A program made the position numbers and the translations under genes. A stretch of DNA of 64,000 nt from contig CAIUMP010000044.1 in NCBI GenBank assembly GCA_903900335.1, positions 34,686 to 98,685 on the forward strand, given 5' to 3'. Source of the DNA: an uncultured Ignavibacteriota bacterium. Lineage in GTDB: Bacteria > Bacteroidota > Ignavibacteria > Palsa-1295. Positions 35,687 to 44,070 of this stretch are shown here, piece by piece (the first letter of the stretch is position 1; each line of letters begins with the position of its first letter). The notes beneath the pieces were generated by a model. That model ran no database searches and was not told the DNA's origin. It saw only the letters and a list, made by a program, of their open reading frames with translations.

Positions 35687-36343
35687 ATGCTCCCAACCAA
35701 ACAGCAACTTGAAAGCTTCGACGATTTCTTTACGCCGCTTGTGAGTGATGTAATGGATCGCCTTGGCATCCCATCGCACGTACTCCCGCATAATATTCAG
35801 GCTATACCGTTCAATCCATCTCTCAAGATCGCTGGCCTCGCCTTCCCTTGTCGAGTGACCCCAACAACAGAATACGTCGAGATCAACAAGCTCCTCGAAA
35901 TGGTGGATACCATTCCGCAGAATGCGTTCGTCATTGTTGCCGCCGATGAGGATATTGATGCGGCACTGTGGGGTGGATTGATGTCCACACGGGCGAAGGC
36001 GCGCGGGGCTGTTGCGGCGGCGGTTAACGGTGGCATCCGAGATTTCGAGCAGATTGATATGCTCGACTTCCCAGTCTTCGGCGCGTATCGCTGCATCAAG
36101 GATATTCGTCGCCGGGGTTACATGGCGGAATACAATACAACTGTCAACTTCGGAGAGGTTACAATAAGGCCGAATGACATTGTCTTTGGTGATGCCAATG
36201 GGGTTGTCGTTATTCCACAAGAGCATTTCGATATCGTGTACGCGGAGTTGATGAAGTCTCTGGAAGGTGAAAGGCGAACCGCCTCGGGATTGATCGAGGG
36301 ACGTGATGCGAGGGAGTTGTTTACGGAGTTCGAGACATTCTAA
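35687..36343 (+). CDS. RraA-like protein (possible 4-hydroxy-4-methyl-2-oxoglutarate aldolase)
   Basis: 218 residues. The central GGLMSTRAKARGAVAAAVNGGIRD (split over about 104-127) is the RraA/HMG-aldolase signature, with the metal-binding aspartate in GIRDF. FGDANGVVVIP follows near 166-176. Members either act as aldolases on keto acids or, in enterobacteria, inhibit RNase E. In this cluster a keto-acid aldolase is more plausible. It sits 11 bases after the isomerase and 9 bases before the KDPG aldolase, clearly one transcript. Confidence 0.83.
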   Translation: MLPTKQQLESFDDFFTPLVSDVMDRLGIPSHVLPHNIQAIPFNPSLKIAGLAFPCRVTPTTEYVEINKLLEMVDTIPQNAFVIVAADEDIDAALWGGLMSTRAKARGAVAAAVNGGIRDFEQIDMLDFPVFGAYRCIKDIRRRGYMAEYNTTVNFGEVTIRPNDIVFGDANGVVVIPQEHFDIVYAELMKSLEGERRTASGLIEGRDARELFTEFETF

Positions 36344-36352
36344 CTTTCCACG

Positions 36353-36991
36353 ATGACTAAAGAAGTAGTTACGAATCGCATCCTCAAAGAGAAAGTCTTC
36401 GCCGTGCTGCGCCTTCAGCGCACGGAGAAGATCGAGTCCATCGTCGAGGCCATCATGAAGGGCGGCATCGAGATCATCGAGCTCACGATGAACTCGAAAT
36501 TTGCCGATGAGTGCATCTATCGGGTGGCCAAGCGGTTTCCGACATGTCTAATCGGTGCCGGGACCGTGATAGGGGTGGAAACGGCAACGAAGGCGATTGA
36601 AAGCGGTGCGAGATTTCTCGTCAGTCCTGTTACCGACCTCGACATGCTCGCCGTGTGTGGACAGGTTGGTATCACCTCGATGGCTGGCGCGCTAACGCCG
36701 ACGGAAGCGTGGCAGGCATCTCAAGCAGGTGCTGACTTTGTGAAGTTATTTCCTCTTGTTGGTTTGGGGCCACAATACATCCGCGCGATGCGTGGGCCGC
36801 TACCGGATATTCGATATGTTGCAACGAATGGCGCGACGCCGGATAACATTGCGGAGTTCTTCGCTGCGGGTGCATCTGCTGTGGGCGTTGGTACTCCGCT
36901 CGTGAGCGATGCCGATATTGACAAGGGCGACCTGAAGATCATCGAAGAGCGCGCGCGGAAGATTGTGATGAACGCGGGAGCCACCGCCTAA
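36353..36991 (+). CDS. eda: 2-dehydro-3-deoxy-phosphogluconate (KDPG) aldolase
   Basis: 212 residues, full length. The class I aldolase motifs are visible: IELTMNSK (Glu near 42), GAGTV (about 71-75), FLVSPVTD, and the Schiff-base lysine in FVKLFPL near 131-137. It splits KDPG to pyruvate and glyceraldehyde-3-phosphate, the last step of the 2-keto-3-deoxygluconate route. The kinase for KDG is probably the PfkB gene at 44071. It lies in the same operon as the RraA-like gene and GH88/105. Confidence 0.92.
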   Translation: MTKEVVTNRILKEKVFAVLRLQRTEKIESIVEAIMKGGIEIIELTMNSKFADECIYRVAKRFPTCLIGAGTVIGVETATKAIESGARFLVSPVTDLDMLAVCGQVGITSMAGALTPTEAWQASQAGADFVKLFPLVGLGPQYIRAMRGPLPDIRYVATNGATPDNIAEFFAAGASAVGVGTPLVSDADIDKGDLKIIEERARKIVMNAGATA

Positions 36992-37010
36992 TTTATCGGG
37001 TTAGGTGGCT

Positions 37011-38042
37011 ATGTCAAAAGCCACCAAATCCTCGACTCCAGCTTCTCTCATTCGCACTGTCAGCGAATCCTTCATTGCGCGCAATCGCCCGGAATCACAG
37101 TCAACCGATTGGGGACAATCGCTCGCGATGTATGGATTGCTTCGCGGTCTCTCGGTTGATAATAATCCTAAGGTTCGTGCCTACCTTCGCAAGTGGCTCG
37201 CATTTCATCTTGCGGAGCAAGTGCATGTCAATTACTTTTGCGGTTCTTGGAGCTTCGGCTTACTCTATCCAGATGTCATTCGCGAATTCCCCGAATTTCA
37301 AATACAGCTTCGCGATACAGCACTTCGCATCTACGAGTTCATTGAGAAGAAAGCACTCCGCAACGGCGAAGGAATTCTCCTTCACAATGTCGATCTGCCG
37401 AATATCTACATTGACACCGTCTATTACTCCTCTGTGATTCTCTCGAAGATCGGCACAACACTCGGTCTTCCGTGGAAGGATGAGGCCGTGAAGCAGATCG
37501 TGCTTCATCTGAACCGCTTGCAGGATGGCGACAAGCCGTTCTTCATTCACTGCGAGGAGAACAACGGGGGTAAACGCTCCGAAGGAAGCTGGGCACGCGG
37601 CAATGGGTGGGTAATGATGACGCTCGCGGAGATTCTGCCTCTGCTTGATAAGAAATCTGACCGATACAAGGATCTGCTCGCGATTTACAAGCGGCTCTCC
37701 ACCGCACTTGCAGAACTCCAAACCAAGAGCGGATTGTGGCGGACGATTGTGGATGATCGCTCAGCGTATGAAGAGGTCTCCGCTTCGGCGATGTATGCGT
37801 TTGCGTATGCGCGGATGAGCAAAGTGGGAGAAGTAGAAAATAACACTCTGAAGCGGGCAGTCAAAGCACTAACGAAGAGTGTGGATGGCGATGGTCGCGT
37901 CATCGGGGTATCCGATGGGACGTGGCCTGGGACCATCGAGTACTACAAATCGCTCGCGACTGGCGAGTGGTGGTGGGGTACGGGAGCATTTTTGCTGGCG
38001 ATGGCGGAGGTGGCTATTGCGGGGCGGTCTTGGAACGAGTGA
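37011..38042 (+). CDS. Glycoside hydrolase family 88/105 (unsaturated glucuronyl hydrolase-like)
   Basis: About 343 residues from ATG 37011; an in-frame GTG at 37005 is an alternative. DWGQSLAMYGL near 29-39, NVDLPNIYIDTVYYS near 127-141 (catalytic Asp candidate) and WARGNGWVMMTLAEILP near 195-211 match GH88/GH105. Such enzymes hydrate the 4,5-unsaturated uronate left by polysaccharide lyases, releasing 5-keto-4-deoxyuronate. No signal peptide, so it acts in the cytoplasm. It feeds directly into KduI, KduD and Eda encoded upstream. The beta-helix protein at 25033 could be a lyase, but nothing shows that. Confidence 0.85.
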   Translation: MSKATKSSTPASLIRTVSESFIARNRPESQSTDWGQSLAMYGLLRGLSVDNNPKVRAYLRKWLAFHLAEQVHVNYFCGSWSFGLLYPDVIREFPEFQIQLRDTALRIYEFIEKKALRNGEGILLHNVDLPNIYIDTVYYSSVILSKIGTTLGLPWKDEAVKQIVLHLNRLQDGDKPFFIHCEENNGGKRSEGSWARGNGWVMMTLAEILPLLDKKSDRYKDLLAIYKRLSTALAELQTKSGLWRTIVDDRSAYEEVSASAMYAFAYARMSKVGEVENNTLKRAVKALTKSVDGDGRVIGVSDGTWPGTIEYYKSLATGEWWWGTGAFLLAMAEVAIAGRSWNE

Positions 38043-38073
38043 TTTTTTCTTTGAACAGGTTGTTTACACCACA

Positions 38074-38361
38074 ATGCGGTTAACCGAATATCAACGCAAT
38101 TCTATCAAGGAGGCGGTGCATCAATATCTGCCGGATGCTCGCGTCCTGCTGTATGGCTCGCGAACGGATGACTCCAAACGAGGGGGAGACATTGATTTAT
38201 TAGTTCTCGCGGACAGGAAAGGTGACTTCAAATTGGAGGTCAACATTCTCATGCAGATGTATGACAAGATTGGCGAACAGAAGATTGACTTGTTGATCGA
38301 GGAAGAGGGGCACTTGAGAAATTTTGCACAAATTGTTTTTCCGCAAGCGATTCCACTATGA
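38074..38361 (+). CDS. MNT-type nucleotidyltransferase (antitoxin of HEPN/MNT pair)
   Basis: 95 residues from ATG 38074. The frame is open to 37879 but the upstream part overlaps the GH88/105 gene. The polymerase-beta-like motif LYGSRTDDSKRGGDIDLLV has GS at 28-29 and the two catalytic aspartates at 39 and 41. In the known type VII system MntA/HepT, the MNT protein adenylylates and neutralises the HEPN toxin. The stop overlaps the next start by four bases (ATGA). Inserted between sugar genes and the TldD gene. Confidence 0.85.
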   Translation: MRLTEYQRNSIKEAVHQYLPDARVLLYGSRTDDSKRGGDIDLLVLADRKGDFKLEVNILMQMYDKIGEQKIDLLIEEEGHLRNFAQIVFPQAIPL

Positions 38362-38804
38362 CCGAACGAGAGGCGCTACTTTTTCGGGCCACGGAGCAGA
38401 CACGGAAGCTTGACCTCCTGGCGGCCCGCTTAGAGGAATCTCTGACAATCTGTCTGCCATTCGATCTTGACACTGTTTCAAGTTCGGAAATTCGTGAACT
38501 TGAAGCTCTTACCGCACGCTTCGAACGCGCACTGGATATTTTCGTGCGAGCATTTCTGAGAACACTTGACGAATTGGAAGATACGAAGGGCGGAACAATC
38601 ATTGACGTATTGAATCGAGCGGAAAAACGACTTCTGATAGATTCAGCAGATGACTTCGTGGAAATGAGACTTCGAAGAAATAGGATCGCACATTCCTATC
38701 TCGAAGTGGAATCATTAGAAATGGCAGCTTTTGTCCGGGAAAATGCTTCAAAGTTGATAGCTGCCTTGCGGCGGGGTCAAAACTACCGTTTACCCGAACG
38801 ATAG
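38358..38804 (+). CDS. HEPN-domain toxin (HepT-like)
   Basis: 148 residues of alpha-helical protein. The ribonuclease motif RxxxxH is present as RNRIAH (Arg107 to His112) inside VEMRLRRNRIAHSY. HepT proteins are RNases controlled by an MNT partner, here the four-base-overlapping gene upstream. A toxin-antitoxin role, possibly in phage defence or maintenance, follows from the pair. A YxY-type AMPylation site next to the motif cannot be confirmed: HSY is present after the histidine but no clear YxY. Confidence 0.83.
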   Translation: MTEREALLFRATEQTRKLDLLAARLEESLTICLPFDLDTVSSSEIRELEALTARFERALDIFVRAFLRTLDELEDTKGGTIIDVLNRAEKRLLIDSADDFVEMRLRRNRIAHSYLEVESLEMAAFVRENASKLIAALRRGQNYRLPER

Positions 38805-38917
38805 ACTCCCTCCTATGCCTTCCATGACTTCGATTACATAGAACTCTTCTCGCCTGTTTTGCGCTACTCATCTGCCTGCTCGCTTTGGGCAGGCAACTCT
38901 TTATCCGATTTTCAGAA

Positions 38918-40636
38918 ATGCAGCCATTTTCGCATATTCGAGCCGTTGCGCTCGCGCTCTTTCTTCCTTTGCTTGTCGCATCGGCCTCTTCCGCTCAGAC
39001 TGCGGCAAACGACCCCGTAATTCGTGTAATGCGTGCCGAACTCACCCGCGAACAGGAAGCGCTCGGGAAGCAGCCCGTTCCGCCGTACTATATGAGCTAT
39101 AATGTCGGCGATGAGCAGACCGTCAGCATGACGGCGAGCTACGGCGCGATCACAAAGTCGGATTCCGCGCGGCACCGGATGCTGCTCGTCGATCTGCGCG
39201 TCGGCGATTATGGTCTGGACAACACACACCAAATCCGTGCTTCAAACGACATGTTTGCGCGAGGCGGTGCGAAGATGATCCCCTACGAGAACAACGACGA
39301 GTCATTGAAGCTGGCGCTTTGGCGTGAGACGGATCAAGCATATAAGGCAGGCACAGAGAGACTTCAGCAGGTTCGCACGAACAAGACCATCAAGGTTGCG
39401 GAGGAGGATTCGTCGGGGGATTTCAGCAAGGCGGATGCTTCGAATCACTACTACGAGCCAGGTATCGAAATGTCGAGCTACTTTACGCATCGTAGCGAAT
39501 GGGAAGCGCGTCTGCGAAAATATTCTGCGCTCTTTGTTGGGCAGAAGAACATCTTCGAGGCGAAGGCGCTGTTGGAAGCAAGCATGGTCCGCAAGTATTT
39601 CGTCTCGACCGAGGGCGGAGAGATCGCGTCGAACCAACCATACATTCGCATCATGGTGATGGCGACAGCGAAGGCGGATGATGGCATGGAGTTGCCGCTC
39701 TACAAGAGCTACTTCGCTTACAAGCCGGAGGATCTTCCGAGCGATGAGACGATCCTGAAAGACGTGAACGATATGATCGCCATGCTCGCGAAGATGCGAA
39801 GCGCACCGATTGTCGATCCATATTCTGGGCCTGCAATTTTGTCGGGCGGCGCGTCTGGCGTGTTCTTCCATGAGATCTTCGGTCATCGCGTTGAGGGACA
39901 CAGACAGAAGAACGAGTCCGAGGGACAGACATTCAAGAAGAAGATCGGGCAAAAGATTCTGCCGGATTTCATGGATGTCTATTTCGATCCGAATCAAAAG
40001 AAGTATGGCAACGATGATCTCCTCGGATATTATCAGTATGATGACGAAGGCGTGAAAGGCCAGCGCGTGGATGTGGTGAAGGACGGGGTGCTCAAGAACT
40101 TCCTCATGACGCGCTCCCCCATCGAAGGGTTCGATCATTCGAATGGTCATGCTCGTGCGCAGCCTGGGAAGCGGCCGGTTGCACGGCAATCGAATCTTGT
40201 GGTTGTTGCGCACAAGATGGTGTCGGTGGATTCGCTTCGGACACTTTTGATCGCACAATGCAAGTCGGTCGGCAAGCCTTACGGTCTTTGGTTTCAACAA
40301 GTCGAAGGCGGCTTTACTCTGACAGGACGCACAATACCGAATGCGTTCAACGTGCTGCCTATCTTGGTCTATCGCATTTATGCTGATGGTCGCCCGGATG
40401 AGCTTGTTCGTGGCGTTGATCTCATCGGAACACCGCTGGCAACATTTGAGCGCATTCTTGCAGCGGGGTCAGACGGTGAGACATTCAACGGTATTTGCGG
40501 TGCGGAGTCTGGCTGGGTGCCGGTGTCCGCATCGAGTCCGAGCTTGCTGGTAAGCGAGATCGAGGTACAAAAGAAGCAGAAATCACAAGAGCGCCTGCCG
40601 ATCCTCCCGGCTCCGGATGCAGTCAAAGCTAATTAA
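38918..40636 (+). CDS. Exported TldD-family metallopeptidase
   Basis: About 572 residues from ATG 38918, chosen because it begins a signal peptide (IRAVALALFLPLLVASASSAQ). The TldD signature HEIFGH (HExxxH, His318 to His323) is intact in FFHEIFGHRVEGH, and GRTIPNAF and VSASSPSLLV are typical of the C-terminal domain. Cytosolic TldD-TldE of Escherichia coli cleaves peptides of microcins and CcdA. An exported form acts outside the cytoplasm and would process secreted or periplasmic peptides. The next gene is a paralogue without the metal site. The pair parallels TldD/TldE. Confidence 0.88.
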   Translation: MQPFSHIRAVALALFLPLLVASASSAQTAANDPVIRVMRAELTREQEALGKQPVPPYYMSYNVGDEQTVSMTASYGAITKSDSARHRMLLVDLRVGDYGLDNTHQIRASNDMFARGGAKMIPYENNDESLKLALWRETDQAYKAGTERLQQVRTNKTIKVAEEDSSGDFSKADASNHYYEPGIEMSSYFTHRSEWEARLRKYSALFVGQKNIFEAKALLEASMVRKYFVSTEGGEIASNQPYIRIMVMATAKADDGMELPLYKSYFAYKPEDLPSDETILKDVNDMIAMLAKMRSAPIVDPYSGPAILSGGASGVFFHEIFGHRVEGHRQKNESEGQTFKKKIGQKILPDFMDVYFDPNQKKYGNDDLLGYYQYDDEGVKGQRVDVVKDGVLKNFLMTRSPIEGFDHSNGHARAQPGKRPVARQSNLVVVAHKMVSVDSLRTLLIAQCKSVGKPYGLWFQQVEGGFTLTGRTIPNAFNVLPILVYRIYADGRPDELVRGVDLIGTPLATFERILAAGSDGETFNGICGAESGWVPVSASSPSLLVSEIEVQKKQKSQERLPILPAPDAVKAN

Positions 40637-40648
40637 GAAATTACTCCA

Positions 40649-42439
40649 ATGATGAATAACAAGATAATTAGCTGTATCACGTTTGCGGCCCTGCTAGCTG
40701 CTACTCCGGTGTACGCTCAGGTTAGCGACAAAACGATCGCGGTTATCGAACGCGCGATGAACGATGAACTCACTCGCGCAAAGCGTGATCTGCACTTGCA
40801 GGGACTGATCGATCCATTCTTCATCGCCTACACCGTCGCAGATCAAACAAAGCTCGACATCGTCGCGTCGAATGGCTCACTCACACGCTCCGATGAGCAT
40901 CACGAACGCCGCGAAACCGTGCGATTGCTCGTCAATAATTATCAGCTCAACGACGAGAATTTCTCGGACAATACCGGCTTCTTCTCATTTAGCTCCGCAC
41001 CGGACAACACGCTTCCGCTCGATGATGATTACAGCGGTATTCGCCGAGTACTGTGGCTTTCAACGGACGATCTTTTCAAAGCAGCGAATGAGTCCTTCAC
41101 AAAGAAGAAGGCCGCATTCGAGCATAAGCAGCTCTCTGCGGATTTGAAAGACCTGCCGGATTTTTCGAAGGCTCCCGCGATCCAGATATCAGAGCCTCCC
41201 GTTGCGTTGAAATACAACCGGACGGCGCTTGAAGATATGATCAAGGATTTGAGTGGTGTCTTTAGCGATCATCCGGAGATTCATACATCGAGCGTTTCGC
41301 TCTCTATTTCAAATTCCTATCAGTGGATCACGAACACGGAAGGTACACGCGTTCGCAAGCCTGTGACACTTTGCGAGATTCGGATTCAGGCCACAACGCA
41401 AGCCGAGGCTGATGGGCAACCGCTTGCGCTGTCGAGAGTCTTCGTCGCGAAGACGCCGGACAAACTTCCGAACGCGGGAGAGCTTCGAGCAAAGGTTGAT
41501 GAACTCTCCGATCAGCTGACCGCATTACGCAATGCACCACTGTTTGACAAGGAGTACACGGGCCCTGTACTTTTTGAAGACGACGCCGCTGCTGATTTCC
41601 TTGCGGAGAACCTCATCTCGCGCCTTGCGGCACAGCGTGAAGACGTGCTTGGCAACGATGTCTCTGGCATCTTCTCTTCCGGCAAACGCTCGCCGCTCAA
41701 GGAGAAACTGAACACGCGTATTCTGCCGACATCGGTTTCGCTGCACGATCTTTCGCTTACCAAGAGCATGAATGGCGCTGATCTGCTTGGATATTATCCA
41801 TACGATGATGAAGGTGTTGTACCTCCGATGGACTTAACGATGGTGGATAAAGGCATACTCAAGACGCTCTACATGACGCGCACGCCGACGAAGGAGCTCC
41901 GCGATCCTAACGGTCATGCGCGCTCGCTTGCGGGTGGTTTGCCTGGGCTTACGGAGAACGTACCAGCGCCAGGTGTCATCGAATACAAAGATGCAAAGGC
42001 GGAAAAGTTGGCGGCGATGAAGAAAGAGCTTTCGACGCGCGCGAAGGATGACGGATATGATTTCGGGCTTGTCGTGCGTTCGATTCAGGGCGGCGTGCCT
42101 TCGGAGGATGCGGGATTCTCGTTGCAGGATATGCTCGCGAACGGGAAGATGATCATCCCGGCGCTGATGTACAAAGTTTATAAGGATGGACACGAAGAGC
42201 TTGTGCGTGGCGGAGAAATCGGCCTTCCCTCCATTCGCGATCTGCGCGAGATGATCTCGTCGAAAGAGACGGTCACGCGCAACATGCTCATCTCCGGCGG
42301 CTCCGGCGGACTCTTCAGCTTTAGCTCGAAAGTCCCGGCCACGCTGATTGGCCCAGTAGATATTCTCGCGCCCGAACTAGAAGTGCAGAAGAAAAAGGGC
42401 GAGGCGTATCCGACGTTACCGGTGGTGTCGAGACCGTAA
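40649..42439 (+). CDS. Exported TldE/PmbA-like paralogue lacking the metal-binding motif
   Basis: 596 residues. A signal peptide (IISCITFAALLAATPVYAQ) precedes a TldD/PmbA fold similar to the gene upstream: QGGVPSEDAGFSL and VDILAPELEVQKKKGEAYPTLP match its neighbour. At the position of HEIFGH the sequence is AENLIS (Ala319 to Ser324), so the zinc-binding histidines are missing, as in E. coli TldE (PmbA), the non-catalytic subunit. The start follows the upstream stop by 12 bases, consistent with a heterodimer. Two adjacent ATGs (40649, 40652) are possible. Confidence 0.85.
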   Translation: MMNNKIISCITFAALLAATPVYAQVSDKTIAVIERAMNDELTRAKRDLHLQGLIDPFFIAYTVADQTKLDIVASNGSLTRSDEHHERRETVRLLVNNYQLNDENFSDNTGFFSFSSAPDNTLPLDDDYSGIRRVLWLSTDDLFKAANESFTKKKAAFEHKQLSADLKDLPDFSKAPAIQISEPPVALKYNRTALEDMIKDLSGVFSDHPEIHTSSVSLSISNSYQWITNTEGTRVRKPVTLCEIRIQATTQAEADGQPLALSRVFVAKTPDKLPNAGELRAKVDELSDQLTALRNAPLFDKEYTGPVLFEDDAAADFLAENLISRLAAQREDVLGNDVSGIFSSGKRSPLKEKLNTRILPTSVSLHDLSLTKSMNGADLLGYYPYDDEGVVPPMDLTMVDKGILKTLYMTRTPTKELRDPNGHARSLAGGLPGLTENVPAPGVIEYKDAKAEKLAAMKKELSTRAKDDGYDFGLVVRSIQGGVPSEDAGFSLQDMLANGKMIIPALMYKVYKDGHEELVRGGEIGLPSIRDLREMISSKETVTRNMLISGGSGGLFSFSSKVPATLIGPVDILAPELEVQKKKGEAYPTLPVVSRP

Positions 42440-42462
42440 GCGTCACTTTAGTCGAGCGATCC

Positions 42463-42489
42463 GGGGGGGGGGTGAACTAATTCCCCCCC
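42463..42489. repeat. G10/C7 homopolymer hairpin
   Basis: Ten G at 42463-42472 and seven C at 42483-42489 are separated by ten bases and can pair as an all-G/C stem. It lies between the TldE-like stop and the DUF433 start. It may be a terminator or a slippage-prone tract. Confidence 0.6.
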
Positions 42490-42507
42490 GCGTGCGATTC
42501 TTATTTC

Positions 42508-42831
42508 ATGGCACTCGCACCACTTGAAGCCCCGGCCCTCGTCAGCTACCCGCACATCGTTGCCACACCAGGCACCTGTGGCGGAAGGCCGCGCATTGAC
42601 GGGACGCGTATCTCCGTGCAGGTTATCGCGGAGTATTACAATCTCAATCGAAGCGTTGGGTACATTCTCGATTCGCTCCCACATCTCAAAGCAGGACAGG
42701 TGCATGCGGCCCTAACGTATTACTTCGATCATCAGGAGGAGATTGACGAGGAAATCCGGAAGTGGTCGGACAAGGATTTTTTGAGGTCAATGGGCGTGAA
42801 GATCTACCCTGACGATCTTGGAAAAGCCTAA
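42508..42831 (+). CDS. DUF433 antitoxin of a DUF433/DUF5615 pair
   Basis: 107 residues. PHIVATPGTCGGRPRIDGTRISV is the DUF433 core, followed by a helix-turn-helix-like segment (VQVIAEYYNLNRSVGYILDSLPHL). It acts as antitoxin and DNA-binding autoregulator in known pairs. The toxin frame starts 14 bases before its stop. It is the complete counterpart of the orphan at 22016. The ATG is immediately after TTATTTC, without a Shine-Dalgarno sequence. An ATG with that context fits the near-leaderless pattern. Confidence 0.85.
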   Translation: MALAPLEAPALVSYPHIVATPGTCGGRPRIDGTRISVQVIAEYYNLNRSVGYILDSLPHLKAGQVHAALTYYFDHQEEIDEEIRKWSDKDFLRSMGVKIYPDDLGKA

Positions 42832-43156
42832 ACTTCTCTGCGACGAGAATTTTAGCTATGAGGTCACTCTCGCGCTGAGGAGAGCGGGTTTCGACGCTAC
42901 ACACATTTCCGAGGAGGGGCGAAAAGGGGCCTCCGATGACGCTCAACTCCTGTTCGCAATTCAGGAAGATCGTGCGATACTCACCCAAGATCGCAACGAC
43001 TTCGAGCATCTCCACCTCGAATACATGCGAAATGGTTGGGAGCATTGTGGAATCGTAATTTGCACCTCATACAACACCCGCACGATGATTAGAGAACTCT
43101 TGGATCTGCTCAGAGACAAGCCTGCACCGATGTCGAATGCTATCTGGCATATCTGA
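42818..43156 (+). CDS. DUF5615 PIN-like toxin
   Basis: 112 residues. KLLCDENFSYEVTLALRRAGFD contains the first acidic site, and TQDRNDFEHLHLEY and HCGIVICTS follow in the DUF5615 pattern, a PIN-related nuclease fold. TTG at 42818 overlaps the end of the DUF433 gene by 14 bases, showing translational coupling. RNase activity is expected from the family. The pair is a small toxin-antitoxin unit inserted in the sugar region. Confidence 0.85.
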   Translation: MEKPKLLCDENFSYEVTLALRRAGFDATHISEEGRKGASDDAQLLFAIQEDRAILTQDRNDFEHLHLEYMRNGWEHCGIVICTSYNTRTMIRELLDLLRDKPAPMSNAIWHI

Positions 43157-43180
43157 GGGAATTACCTACACTCCTCCCGT

Positions 43181-43984
43181 TCACACCGCTCTCCCAAACT
43201 GCCCCCTAAACCTCTCCGCCGACCACAAACACACATCCCATAAATCCGCTGATGCCGCGCCCGTAGCGGGATTGGTCTGCATATACGTTGGCGGCCCAAA
43301 CTCCGGGACGAACGTGAACTCCTTCTCGTGGCGCGAGAGGTGAGAGGCGATGCTGAGGTCCCACCACGCTTCGTGCTTTTTGACGCGGTCTTCCCATTCA
43401 GGTACGCGCGGGTCGGGGACTTGCGGGCCGTTCTCGTAGCCGACGCGGCCATGTAGATGCACCGCGCGACGTGCCGCCATCGTGATTGCTTCGGATTGAT
43501 CTTCCAGCATAGATTCGCAAACGCAGCACCAGTGGCTGAAATCGGCATTGACGCGGAGATCGGGAAGCTCGCGGAGCAGAGCGAGCGCGTTCATGGGTGA
43601 GAAGAGCGGGCGTTGGCGGTGCGTTTCATGTGCGATGGGAATGCCGATCTCTTCTTCGAGGCGAAGCGCCGTTTCAAAAAAGCGAATTTGTTTGACGAAG
43701 CTCATCGTGTCACGGCCCGCGTGCGCCACGATTTTCTTCGGTGAGAATGTCATCGCATCGAGAACTCGGTCGCGGAATTCTTCCGCGTGGTCCGGGCCTT
43801 CGGTATAGACGAGGGCAACGTACTCGAAGCCATGTTGCTTGAGGAGCGTTTGGAACTGCGCCGGGTCTTTGGTCTCCTGCGCGGCAGATTCGATGCCATC
43901 ATACCCGGCATTAGCTATGCGTTCGAATTGTTCTTCAAGCGGGCCTTCCATGCCCCAGAGCGATTTATAGACTCGTAATTTCAT
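43181..43984 (-). CDS. Sugar phosphate isomerase/epimerase family TIM-barrel protein
   Basis: 267 residues, the length of AP endonuclease family 2/xylose isomerase-like TIM barrels. The N-terminus NAGYDGIES is a barrel-start motif. Metal ligands are likely His in AHETHRQR, Asp/His in NADFSHW and His/Glu in VHLHGRVG and VPEFGP. The family includes hydroxypyruvate isomerase, D-tagatose 3-epimerase and inosose dehydratase. The substrate is not clear; its place beside the sugar kinase at 44071 suggests sugar metabolism. It is divergent from that gene, 86 bases apart. Confidence 0.8.
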   Translation of the reverse strand: MKLRVYKSLWGMEGPLEEQFERIANAGYDGIESAAQETKDPAQFQTLLKQHGFEYVALVYTEGPDHAEEFRDRVLDAMTFSPKKIVAHAGRDTMSFVKQIRFFETALRLEEEIGIPIAHETHRQRPLFSPMNALALLRELPDLRVNADFSHWCCVCESMLEDQSEAITMAARRAVHLHGRVGYENGPQVPDPRVPEWEDRVKKHEAWWDLSIASHLSRHEKEFTFVPEFGPPTYMQTNPATGAASADLWDVCLWSAERFRGQFGRAV

Positions 43985-44057
43985 GGTGATTTCCCCTGTT
44001 CATTATCTTTCGGGAATAAATTTACGAAGAGTTTAGGGGTTGCACGAAAGATTGGCG

Positions 44058-44065
44058 TATTTTTA
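44058..44065 (+). promoter_or_regulatory. TATTTTTA box just before the PfkB kinase
   Basis: TATTTTTA ends five bases before ATG 44071, one base different from TAnnTTTG. TTG at 44040-44042 is a candidate -33 element, 15 bases before it. Confidence 0.4.
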
Positions 44066-44070
44066 CAACG

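Noticed and set aside
37879..38073. N-terminal extension of the MNT nucleotidyltransferase
   Set aside because: This upstream part of the frame overlaps the GH88/105 gene and has no domain. ATG 38074 gives the normal MNT length.
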